This document shows positions 47,235 through 54,793 of a stretch of 64,000 nt of DNA, piece by piece. Position numbers and translations under genes: made by a program. Source of the stretch: Acidobacteriota bacterium (GTDB lineage: Bacteria; Acidobacteriota; Vicinamibacteria; Marinacidobacterales; Marinacidobacteraceae); NCBI GenBank assembly GCA_028877265.1, contig JAPPGX010000107.1, forward strand, positions 57,930-121,929, read 5' to 3'. The notes under the pieces were generated by a model. That model saw only the letters and a list, made by a program, of their open reading frames with translations, was not told the DNA's origin and did not search any database. How positions within the stretch are numbered: position 1 is the first letter of the stretch; every line of letters begins with the position of its first letter.

Positions 47235-47301
47235 GCCGCGAACGGTAGCCCGGGGCTCGCTGCGGCGGGTTTTGCCGGACAATGGCCGCCGGAGCCCCGA
47301 C

Positions 47302-48255
47302 ATGGACGATTTCCCCGCCTGGAACGAGCGCCGGGTCCTCGTCACCGGCGCGGCGGGCTTCATCGGCCGCCGGCTCGCGACCAGCCTCGCGGCCGCCGGC
47401 GCCCGGATCACGGGTTTCGACCGGACCCGGCCGAACGCTCCCGGGGCGAACCTCGAGTTTCGCCAGGCGGACCTGCGGGAACGCGAAGCGCTCGACGACG
47501 CGGTCGCGGATGTGGACGTGGTCTTCCACCTGGCGGCGGCGAACGGGCACCGGGCCAGCATCGACGAGCCACGGGCCGACTTCGACGACAACGTGATGGG
47601 TACGGTTTCGCTGCTAGCGGCGGTGGCGCGGCGGGCCCCCCGAGCCCGCGTGGTGCTCGCGAGCACGCGTCAGGTCTATGGTCGAGCCGCATCGCTTCCC
47701 GCGGACGAGGCGCACGTGGTCGCCCCGCCCGACATCCACTCGATCCACAAGGAAACCGCCGAGCACCTGGTGCGCCACAGCGGGGAGCAGCGCGGCGTCC
47801 CCTGCTCGGTCCTGCGGCTCACGAACACCTACGGTCCGGGGCAGCCGACCGCGGGCCCGGCGGCGGGGCTGACCGGCCGCTTCCTCGGCGACGCGCTCGC
47901 CGGCCGGGAGATCACGATCCTCGGAGATCCCGGATTGCTGCGGGACTTCAACTACGTGAACGACGTGGTGGACGCGTTCCTGCGCGCCGGGGTGCCGGAG
48001 GCTCCCGCCGGGACCTGGAATCTGGGCGCCGCACCGGTCCGCCTTCGAGCGTTCGCGGAGGCGGTCTTCCGGGCGCTCGACGAGGAACCGCGGGTGCGGT
48101 CCGCGCCGCTCCCGCCGGGCTTCGAGGCCATTGCGATCGGTGACTTCCACTCCGACTGGTCAGCGATCCGGCGCGAACTCGGGTGGCAGCCCGCCTGGAC
48201 CCTCGAATCCGGCCTCGCCGAGACCGTGCACGACATGCGTTCCGGTACGTCATGA
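47302..48255 (+). CDS. NAD-dependent sugar epimerase/dehydratase (extended SDR)
   Basis: A 317-residue extended SDR similar to UDP-glucose 4-epimerases. Features: VLVTGAAGFIGRRL, VDVVFHLAAANGH, NVMGTVSLLAA, VVLASTRQVYG, LRLTNTYGPGQ and a FNYVNDVVDAF substrate-domain strand. At the usual Tyr-x-x-x-Lys site the sequence is HSIHK, so histidine replaces tyrosine; some nucleotide-sugar SDRs vary here. The ATG at 47302 fits the spacing to the Rossmann motif. It overlaps the aminotransferase gene (ATGA), so the pair probably makes an amino-deoxy nucleotide sugar. Confidence 0.85.
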   Translation: MDDFPAWNERRVLVTGAAGFIGRRLATSLAAAGARITGFDRTRPNAPGANLEFRQADLREREALDDAVADVDVVFHLAAANGHRASIDEPRADFDDNVMGTVSLLAAVARRAPRARVVLASTRQVYGRAASLPADEAHVVAPPDIHSIHKETAEHLVRHSGEQRGVPCSVLRLTNTYGPGQPTAGPAAGLTGRFLGDALAGREITILGDPGLLRDFNYVNDVVDAFLRAGVPEAPAGTWNLGAAPVRLRAFAEAVFRALDEEPRVRSAPLPPGFEAIAIGDFHSDWSAIRRELGWQPAWTLESGLAETVHDMRSGTS

Positions 48256-49379
48256 GGATCCCGTTTCAGCGCCTCGCGGCGGATGCCGATCCCGGCGTCC
48301 GGCAGGCCGTCGAGCGGGTGCTGGCCTCGGGCCGCTTCGTCCTGGGCCCGGAGGTGGAGGCGTTCGAGCGGGCCTTCGCCGCCTCGATCGGCGTCGCGCA
48401 CGCCGTGGGCGTGGCCTCGGGCACGGACGCAATCACGCTGGCGCTCACGGCCGCCGGGATCGGCCCCGGCGACCGGGTCCTGACCGCCGCGTTCTCCACC
48501 GGCTACACGGCCATCGGCATCCGCCACGCCGGCGCCACTCCGGTCTTCGCCGACGTCGAGCCCGGGAGCCTGTGTCTCGATGCCGGCGCGGTGGCCCCGG
48601 CGCTCGAGGAACAGGAGGTTCAGGCGATCCTTCCGGTGCACCTCTTCGGGGGCGCGGGCGCCAGCTGGGGGATGCTGCTGGAGCTCGCGGACCGCCACCG
48701 GGTTCCCGTCATCGAGGACGCCTGCCAGGCGCACGGGGCGCGCTCCTCGGGGCGGGTGCTCGGCTCGTTCGGCCGGGCCGCCGCATTCAGCTTCTATCCC
48801 ACCAAGAACCTTGCCGCCCTCGGCGACGCCGGGCTCGTGGCCACGTCGGACGAAGCGCTCGCGGCGCGCGTGAGGAGCCTCCGCTCCGGCGCGCAGGGGA
48901 AGCGCCACCACCACCTCGCCTTGGGCTGGAACAGCCGTCTCGATGAAATCCAGGCCGCGGTGCTGAACGAGCGCCTTCCGGGGTTGCCGGAGGCAAACCA
49001 GCGGCGCGCCGCGCTGGCGCGTCGCTACCGGGAATCGCTCGACGGGCTGCCGCTCCGCTTCGTGACCCCGGGTCCGGGAGTGGAGGGATCCTCGCATCTC
49101 TTGGTGATCCGGACGGCGCGCCGGGACGCGCTCCGCGAGCATCTCGAAGGCGCCGGCATCGACGCGCTCGTCCACTATCCGGCCGCGCTCACGGAACAGC
49201 CTGCCTTTTCGGACGCGGCGGTGGCCGGCGGAGCCTGTCCGGTGGCCGAAGCGGCGGCCCGGGAAGTGCTGAGCCTGCCCCTCCATCCCGGCCTCTCGGA
49301 ACACGAGGTCAATCGGATCGCGGCCGCCGTGCGCGCGTTCTTCGCGCGGCAGGAGCCCGGCGGCGCGGTGTCAGAATAG
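48252..49379 (+). CDS. DegT/DnrJ/EryC1/StrS-family sugar aminotransferase
   Basis: PLP-dependent aminotransferase of 375 residues. It opens IPFQRLAADADPGV, with FVLGPEVEAFERAFA; the PLP region is AFSFYPTKNLAALGDAG with the Schiff-base lysine, preceded by IEDACQAHGA (Asp and His that hold the cofactor); NSRLDEIQAAVL follows. These are the hallmark motifs of the DegT family, which makes amino sugars for glycans or antibiotics. Coupled to the SDR just upstream. Confidence 0.93.
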   Translation: MRIPFQRLAADADPGVRQAVERVLASGRFVLGPEVEAFERAFAASIGVAHAVGVASGTDAITLALTAAGIGPGDRVLTAAFSTGYTAIGIRHAGATPVFADVEPGSLCLDAGAVAPALEEQEVQAILPVHLFGGAGASWGMLLELADRHRVPVIEDACQAHGARSSGRVLGSFGRAAAFSFYPTKNLAALGDAGLVATSDEALAARVRSLRSGAQGKRHHHLALGWNSRLDEIQAAVLNERLPGLPEANQRRAALARRYRESLDGLPLRFVTPGPGVEGSSHLLVIRTARRDALREHLEGAGIDALVHYPAALTEQPAFSDAAVAGGACPVAEAAAREVLSLPLHPGLSEHEVNRIAAAVRAFFARQEPGGAVSE

Positions 49380-49383
49380 AAGC

Positions 49384-50232
49384 GTGGCGTTCGGCGTGAA
49401 ACGGCAGGGCGCGGTGCTCTGCCCCGGCTGCGGAAAACTCGTGGGAGTGAACGACCGGGAGTGTCTTTCCTGCGGCCGCCGGAACCCCGGGCTCTTCGGT
49501 TTCGCCGGGATCCTGCGTTTCGATACCGAAGGGATCCTGAAGATCCTGCTCGCCGCCAACATCGGGCTCTTCCTGCTCGCGCTGGTGCTGAGCGTGGGCG
49601 CCATCGAGATGCGCGGGTTCCTGGGTTTCCTGAGCCCGGACGGCCGGATCCTCTACCGGCTGGGAGCGGCGGGCGCCATCCCGGTCTTCGGGGTCGGGAA
49701 GTGGTCCGCCGTCCTGAGCGCCGGCTGGCTGCACGGCGGGCTGCTGCACATCTTCTTCAACATGTACTGGCTCTGGAACCTGTTCCCGCCGGTGGGGGAG
49801 ATGTTCGGAACCAGCCGGGCGCTCGTGATCTACCAGGTCTCGGCGGTCACCGGCTTCGCGCTGTCGTCGTTCATGGGAGCGTCCGGCATCGCGATTCCGT
49901 TCCTGGGAGGGGCGCCCGGAATCACGGTCGGGGCATCGGCATCACTGTGCGGCCTGATCGGGGCGCTTCTGTACTTCGGGCGGCGCACCAGTTCGGACTT
50001 CGCCCGGCAGGTCTGGCGCTACGTCATCTTCATCGCGATCTTCGGCGCGCTGGTGCCGGGCATCGACAACGCCGCCCATCTGGGTGGGTTCCTCGGCGGC
50101 TATTTCGTGGCGTCGCGTTTTGGGGTCTACTCGCCCGAACGGGGCAAGCACGGCCTTTGGGCGCTGGTCCTGCTTGCCGCGAGCGCCCTCGCGATCCTGG
50201 CGTCCGCGGTGGGCGTATCTCCGATCGCCTGA
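49384..50232 (+). CDS. Rhomboid-family intramembrane serine protease with zinc ribbon
   Basis: A 282-residue membrane protein. Residues 12-34 hold CPGCGKLVGVNDRECLSC, a four-cysteine zinc ribbon, followed by a rhomboid core: GWLHGGLLHIFFNMYWLW (the first loop motif), VGASASLCGLIGAL with the catalytic Ser, and DNAAHLGGFLGG with the catalytic His. About seven hydrophobic segments are visible. The zinc ribbon plus rhomboid layout is common in Acidobacteriota and related groups. GTG start, 4 bp after the aminotransferase stop. Confidence 0.9.
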   Translation: MAFGVKRQGAVLCPGCGKLVGVNDRECLSCGRRNPGLFGFAGILRFDTEGILKILLAANIGLFLLALVLSVGAIEMRGFLGFLSPDGRILYRLGAAGAIPVFGVGKWSAVLSAGWLHGGLLHIFFNMYWLWNLFPPVGEMFGTSRALVIYQVSAVTGFALSSFMGASGIAIPFLGGAPGITVGASASLCGLIGALLYFGRRTSSDFARQVWRYVIFIAIFGALVPGIDNAAHLGGFLGGYFVASRFGVYSPERGKHGLWALVLLAASALAILASAVGVSPIA

Positions 50233-50265
50233 ACTATCGTCCCCGACAATTCGTAGGAGAAGACA

Positions 50266-50454
50266 ATGGCCAAGCTGGTTCGCCCTTCCCAGGGCCGGAT
50301 GCTGCTGGGGGTCTGCGCCGGGCTCGCGGACTGGTGGAACATGGACCGGACGCTGCTGCGCGTTCTCTACGTGCTGGTGAGCGTTTGCTCGGCCGCCTTT
50401 CCCGGCATCCTGTGTTACATCGTCCTCGGGATCCTGATGCCGCCCGAGGAGTGA
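50266..50454 (+). CDS. PspC-domain small membrane protein
   Basis: A 62-residue PspC-family protein. It has the family opening RPSQGRMLLGVCAGLADWW, NMDRTLLRVLYVL, one transmembrane helix (VLVSVCSAAFPGILCYIVLG) and a terminal LMPPEE, which is the usual PspC end. It follows a good AGGAG Shine-Dalgarno. PspC proteins act in envelope-stress signalling; a stand-alone copy like this is common and its role is not known. Confidence 0.9.
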   Translation: MAKLVRPSQGRMLLGVCAGLADWWNMDRTLLRVLYVLVSVCSAAFPGILCYIVLGILMPPEE

Positions 50455-50466
50455 GCAGGGACTGGG

Positions 50467-50508
50467 AACGCCGGTCTTCAGACCGGCACAGCCCGCCGAC
50501 AGGCGGGC
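50467..50508 (+). repeat. REP-like two-hairpin element, copy 4
   Basis: GCCGGTCTTCAGACCGGC, then ACA, then GCCCGCCGACAGGCGGGC. Thirteen bp after the pspC-like stop. The first hairpin is identical to copy 3. The second hairpin has loop CGACAG, like the CTGCCC...GGGCAG hairpin at 61537. Confidence 0.8.
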
Positions 50509-50554
50509 GGAGGGCGCAGAAGCCGCCCGCCGCGATGGCGTTCGCTTTGACGCC

Positions 50555-51364
50555 GTGACCTCCGGTACTGGAATGCGTTCCCGGGTCGCGCAACCGGAAA
50601 TCACCGGCGCGCCGCTCCAGGTGCGGTCCGCCGGTGAACCCGCTTCCGGAGCGTTCCTCGCCAGTTTCCGACTTCCACCTGCGGAGTCGCGTCGCGAAGG
50701 GCTGGCGCGGCTCGCCGCGTGGTCGCGAAGCGCGGGGGTTTCCGCGGTGGTCCTCGAGGAGGACGCCAGCGCCCTGATCCCGGATCTCCGCGCACTCGGG
50801 TTCGACGACGCGGGGCCCCTGCCGCGGTACTCCAGTCCGGTGCGGCCCGGCTGGCTGCGCCGGAACGTACCGGCGCTCCTCCTGCCGAGCGCCCGCCCGC
50901 TCACCGACGTAGCGGTGGTTCCCGAAGCGTTGTCCGATCCGGAGGAAGAGAGCCTCCGGGAACGCCTCGCGCTGGATTTCGGCGCGGTCGCCGGGTTCCC
51001 GGCCGCCCTCCCGCTCCCGTCCGCCGGCGTGCACCTGGTGCGCGGCGGCCGGCCCGTTGCGAGTTGCCGGTTCGAACCGCAGGCGGACGGCGCCCTCACG
51101 GTGCCCGATTGGATCGCGCCGCCCGGGGAACCCGATCTGACCGCGCTGCTCGCCGCGAGCGTGCTCTCGTCCGCCGGTCCCGCCTCGTCGGTCTGGTTCG
51201 AGACGCCGCACCGGTCGCTGGCCCGGGGGCTCTTCCTGGCCCGTTTCCTCCCACGCCGCTCGCGGGCCCGCGTGATGGTGCGCCAGCACGGGGACCGGGA
51301 CCTTCCGGCGCCCTCCATCGCCGACTGGCACCTGTCCACCACGACCTTGGTGCGAAGGCCGTGA
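50555..51364 (+). CDS. Hypothetical protein, possibly acetyltransferase-like
   Basis: A 269-residue protein without a signal peptide or membrane helices. Alpha/beta text such as AWSRSAGVSAVVLEEDASAL, PDLRALGFDDAGPLPRYSSP and a C-terminal ADWHLSTTTLV resembles the end of GNAT-like proteins, but I see no A-motif (Q/RxxGxG/A). I would not assign a function. GTG start; it ends 45 bp before tRNA-Glu. Confidence 0.55.
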   Translation: MTSGTGMRSRVAQPEITGAPLQVRSAGEPASGAFLASFRLPPAESRREGLARLAAWSRSAGVSAVVLEEDASALIPDLRALGFDDAGPLPRYSSPVRPGWLRRNVPALLLPSARPLTDVAVVPEALSDPEEESLRERLALDFGAVAGFPAALPLPSAGVHLVRGGRPVASCRFEPQADGALTVPDWIAPPGEPDLTALLAASVLSSAGPASSVWFETPHRSLARGLFLARFLPRRSRARVMVRQHGDRDLPAPSIADWHLSTTTLVRRP

Positions 51365-51377
51365 CCGCGCCGGCGGG

Positions 51378-51386
51378 TGCTATGAT
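51378..51386 (+). promoter_or_regulatory. Extended -10 promoter element for tRNA-Glu
   Basis: TGC-TATGAT, an extended -10, 22 bp before the mature tRNA. It matches the TGC-TAGATT before tRNA-Arg. No convincing -35 is seen. Confidence 0.4.
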
Positions 51387-51408
51387 CGTCGGTCCCACGC
51401 CTGCGGGT

Positions 51409-51483
51409 GCCGCTATCGTCTAGGGGTTAGGACGGGTGGTTCTCAGCCATCAAACCGGGGTTCGAATCCCCGTAGCGGTACCA
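51409..51483 (+). tRNA. tRNA-Glu (CTC)
   Basis: A full cloverleaf: acceptor GCCGCTA pairs with TAGCGGT (one G-T), the anticodon stem GGTGG/CCATC has loop TTCTCAG with anticodon CTC, and the T arm is CCGGGGTTCGAATCCCCG. Discriminator A and CCA are encoded. Confidence 0.95.
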
Positions 51484-51511
51484 GGCGTGGTTTTGTATTT
51501 CCGGTGATCCG

Positions 51512-52438
51512 GTGACCAGCAGCGAACCCCGGATCCAGTGCGAAGTCGTCCGGGGAACCGGACCGGCCCTCCTGGTGCACGGAGGCGCCTGGGACATTCC
51601 TCCCGAAGAGCGGGAAGCGCACGAGACCGGCGCGCTGGTCGCGGCCCGGCTCGGCCTCGACTCCCTGAGGGACGGCGTTTCGGCGCTCGACACCGTGGAG
51701 GCGGTGGTCACGCTGCTCGAGGACGACCCGGCCCTGAACGCGGGGACGGGTTCGGTCCTGAACCGCCGGGGCGAGGCGGTGCTCGACGCGTCGATCATGG
51801 ACGGCGAAGACCTCCGGGTCGGCGGCGTGGCGGCGGTGCGCACCGTCCGCAATCCCGTCCGGGTCGCCCGCCGCGTGATCGAAGCCACCCGGCAGGTGCT
51901 GCTCGCCGGACCGGGCGCCGAGGAGTTCGCCCGGGAGCAGGGGTTCGAGGCGATCCGTCCCGAGGAACTCGTGGTGCCCCGGGAGGTGGAGCGGCTCCGC
52001 GCCCACCGGGCGCGGCGGCGGGCTGCCGCGCCGGGAGACACCGTCGGCGCGGTCGCCATCGACGGTGAGGGACGCATTGCGGCCGCCGGGTCCACGGGCG
52101 GCACGCTGAACAAGCGCCCGGGACGGGTGGGAGACACGCCCCTGCCCGGCGCCGGCCTCTACGCCGACTCGCAGATCGGCGGGGTGGCCTGCACCGGGTG
52201 GGGCGAGGGGATCGCGCGACTTTCCATGGCTCGCGCCGTGCTCGCCCGGATGGAGGGCGGCCAGGATCCGGCGGATGCCGCCCGCGAGCTGCTCGCCGCC
52301 TGCTGGTCGCGGCTCGGCGGGACCGCCGGGCTGCTGATCGTCACCCCGGACTCGCGGCTGGTGACCGCCTGGAGCACGCCCCGGATGGCGCGCGGCTGGG
52401 CCCACGGCGGCATGGAAACCCCCGCTGCCGCAGCCTGA
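51512..52438 (+). CDS. Isoaspartyl peptidase / L-asparaginase, Ntn-hydrolase family
   Basis: A 308-residue plant-type asparaginase. The autocleavage site with nucleophile Thr177 is GDTVGAVAID; family text is ALLVHGGAWDIP, ALNAGTGSVLN, ASIMDG and TGWGEGI. It should split into alpha and beta chains and hydrolyse isoaspartyl dipeptides or asparagine. It starts at GTG and lies between two tRNA genes. Confidence 0.92.
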   Translation: MTSSEPRIQCEVVRGTGPALLVHGGAWDIPPEEREAHETGALVAARLGLDSLRDGVSALDTVEAVVTLLEDDPALNAGTGSVLNRRGEAVLDASIMDGEDLRVGGVAAVRTVRNPVRVARRVIEATRQVLLAGPGAEEFAREQGFEAIRPEELVVPREVERLRAHRARRRAAAPGDTVGAVAIDGEGRIAAAGSTGGTLNKRPGRVGDTPLPGAGLYADSQIGGVACTGWGEGIARLSMARAVLARMEGGQDPADAARELLAACWSRLGGTAGLLIVTPDSRLVTAWSTPRMARGWAHGGMETPAAAA

Positions 52439-52465
52439 ACCGCGCCATCGTCCACCGCCGAAACC

Positions 52466-52474
52466 TGCTAGATT
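52466..52474 (+). promoter_or_regulatory. Extended -10 promoter element for tRNA-Arg
   Basis: TGC-TAGATT lies 19 bp before the mature tRNA end. It shares the TGC extension with the elements before tRNA-Glu and dnaA. Confidence 0.4.
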
Positions 52475-52493
52475 GCGCGCCCCCGGGTCGCGA

Positions 52494-52569
52494 GCGCCCT
52501 TAGCTCAGTGGATAGAGCAACAGGCTACGAACCTGTAGGTCGGGGGTTCGAATCCCTCAGGGCGCGCCA
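52494..52569 (+). tRNA. tRNA-Arg (ACG)
   Basis: Complete cloverleaf: acceptor GCGCCCT/AGGGCGC, D arm AGCTCAGTGGATAGAGC, anticodon stem ACAGG/CCTGT with loop CTACGAA (anticodon ACG, expected to be read as ICG after deamination), T arm GGGGGTTCGAATCCCTC. Discriminator G plus encoded CCA. Confidence 0.97.
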
Positions 52570-52638
52570 CCCAAGCTAGGCTTCGGAACCGTCGTCCCGC
52601 CTGGCGGCTGGTTGCGGCCGTCCGGCCGAGTGCTTGCG

Positions 52639-54696
52639 ATGTTGAAGAAGAACACCTCGCGCCAGTTCGGGTCTACCGCAGCGGTGGTCCTGGCTCTCCT
52701 GGCGCCCGCTGTCTGGTTGTCCGGGTGCGGAACATCGGAACCGGAGGAGGTGCCCTCCGCGGTCCCGGACGGGACCGTCGACGACTGGCCGGCCATCCTG
52801 GAGCGGGGCGTGATCCGCTTCGTGCGGCATGGTTTCGAGGCGTTCGACACCCTTCCCTCCCAGGGGTTGTCGAAGGAGCGCTATCGCTTCCTCGCCGAGC
52901 AGTTCGCCGAGCGTCACGGCCTGCACGCCGAGTGGGTCGTCTCTCCCGATGTGGATGGACTGCTGGTCGCGCTCGAAGAAGGCCGCGGCGACGTCGCCGT
53001 CGCCACCCTGACGGTCACCGAGACCCGCCAGCAGCGGGTGGCGTTCACCGTCCCGCTCACCATCTCCCGCGAGTGGGTCATCGGCACCGGCGAGGGCGTC
53101 TTCGGCGTCCCCGCCGGGACCTCCTACGAGGAGAGCCTCGCCGCCCACTATCCGGAGGCGCCCCGGGCGCCGGTGGCCGGCGTGTTCGATCCCCTCAACA
53201 TCCGGACGCTGATCGAGGACGGCGCCTTCGACACCACGATCATGGATGAAGCCGCCGCGAGGGTCGTCGTCCGGACGAGTCCGGGAATCCGGAAACTCGC
53301 GGAGCTTCCCGAGGCGCGGCGCATCGCCTGGGCCGTGCGGCGCGGGAACCCGGAACTCCGGGATGCGCTCGACGATTTCCTGACGGAACATCACACGGTC
53401 GCCGACGAGCCTTCTGAGTTCCGCGATTGGGAGGCGATCCGGGCGTCGGGCCAGCTCCGGCTGCTCACCATCAGTTCACCGGTGACCCATTACCTCTGGC
53501 GGGGGGAGCGCCTCGGGTTCGAGTACGAGCTGGTGAAACAGTTCGCGGACAGCCACGGCCTGGATCTCGCGGTGATCGTGGCCCGCGATCACCCGGAACT
53601 CGTGGAGGGGTTGCTTACCGGACGCGGCGACCTGGTGGCGGCCGGCTGGGTGCAGACGCCCGCCCGCGCCGCGGAAGGCCTGCTCTTCAGCCGTCACTAC
53701 CTCGAGATCCAGGAGACCTTCGTCACCGCCGGGGACCCGCTCGCGGACCTGACGGACCTCGCCGGGCGCACGGTGACCGTTCCGGAGGCGACCAGCTACC
53801 TGGCGACGCTGGGCGGCCTCGAGGGAGATTTCGAAGTCGCGGAATCGGAGCTTTCGAGCCACGCCATCCTCGAGGCGGTGGCGGAGGGCGAGATCGACGT
53901 GACGCTGGTGGACAGCCACCGCGCCGAACTGGCGGCGCTCTTCGAGCCGAGGCTGACCCTGGGGCTCGCTCTCGATCCCACCGTGCAGCTCGTCTGGGCG
54001 GTGGGGCCGCTGCGCGCCGATCTGAAGAGCGAGCTGGACGCCTTCCTCGACGCCGGCTACCGCGGCCTCGAGTTCAACAGCCTCTACAACAAGTACTTCG
54101 TGAACCGGCGCCGCCAGGCGCGGCAGCGCGAGCACCGGGTCACCGGAGACGAACTCTCGCGGTACGACGCCCTCGTCAAGCCCGCCGCCGAGGCCGAGGA
54201 CTTCGACTGGCGCCTGATCGTCGCGCAGATGTACCAGGAGAGCGGCTTCGATCCCGACACCGTCAGCTTCGCGGGGGCCCGCGGCCTGATGCAGGTGATG
54301 CCGCGCACCGCGGAGGAACTCGGCGTGGATCCCGCCGAACTCGCGGTTCCCGAGGTGGGCATCGACGCCGGCGTCCGCTATCTGGCCTGGGTCCGCGAAC
54401 GGTTCCCCGACCTGCCGCCGGGCGAACAGCTCTGGTTCGCGCTGGCGGCGTACAACGCCGGACCCGGGCACGTCCGGGACGGCCGCCGCCTCGCCCGCCA
54501 ACTGGGGCTCGACGGGTCGCTCTGGTTCGGCCACGTCGAGGAGGCCATGAACCGGCTGAGCGATCCGGAGTACGCCAGCCGGGCGGCCTACGGGTACGTC
54601 CGGGGTTCCGAGGTGACGCGCTACGTGCGGAACATCCGGGACCGCTACCGCGGCTACGTGGACCACTTCGTCCAGCTCGACGAAGCGGACCGCTGA
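52639..54696 (+). CDS. mltF: MltF-like lytic transglycosylase with two solute-binding domains
   Basis: A 685-residue lipoprotein (signal peptide ending at WLSGC). Two consecutive SBP_bac_3-type domains lie at about residues 45-260 and 265-470; E. coli MltF has one. The C-terminal SLT domain has QMYQESGFDPDTVS with the catalytic glutamate, GARGLMQVMPRTAEELG, and AAYNAGPGHVRDG. It cuts peptidoglycan glycan strands with anhydro-muropeptide release; the SBP domains regulate or bind muropeptides. I chose the ATG at 52639 since earlier in-frame starts only extend the signal. Confidence 0.9.
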   Translation: MLKKNTSRQFGSTAAVVLALLAPAVWLSGCGTSEPEEVPSAVPDGTVDDWPAILERGVIRFVRHGFEAFDTLPSQGLSKERYRFLAEQFAERHGLHAEWVVSPDVDGLLVALEEGRGDVAVATLTVTETRQQRVAFTVPLTISREWVIGTGEGVFGVPAGTSYEESLAAHYPEAPRAPVAGVFDPLNIRTLIEDGAFDTTIMDEAAARVVVRTSPGIRKLAELPEARRIAWAVRRGNPELRDALDDFLTEHHTVADEPSEFRDWEAIRASGQLRLLTISSPVTHYLWRGERLGFEYELVKQFADSHGLDLAVIVARDHPELVEGLLTGRGDLVAAGWVQTPARAAEGLLFSRHYLEIQETFVTAGDPLADLTDLAGRTVTVPEATSYLATLGGLEGDFEVAESELSSHAILEAVAEGEIDVTLVDSHRAELAALFEPRLTLGLALDPTVQLVWAVGPLRADLKSELDAFLDAGYRGLEFNSLYNKYFVNRRRQARQREHRVTGDELSRYDALVKPAAEAEDFDWRLIVAQMYQESGFDPDTVSFAGARGLMQVMPRTAEELGVDPAELAVPEVGIDAGVRYLAWVRERFPDLPPGEQLWFALAAYNAGPGHVRDGRRLARQLGLDGSLWFGHVEEAMNRLSDPEYASRAAYGYVRGSEVTRYVRNIRDRYRGYVDHFVQLDEADR

Positions 54697-54793
54697 GCGG
54701 CGCCCCCTCCGGGGGGAACTTTCGCCCGTTTGGTGCGCCCCGGAGGGCCGTGGGAAGATTGAAGCCCTTTCGCGCTTGTCCACGGAGGTCGCG

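Noticed and set aside
52494..52569. tRNA-Arg as an integration site for the right-hand island
   Set aside because: I looked for a direct repeat of the tRNA 3' end near 58900-63600 and found none; the core genes between also argue against it.
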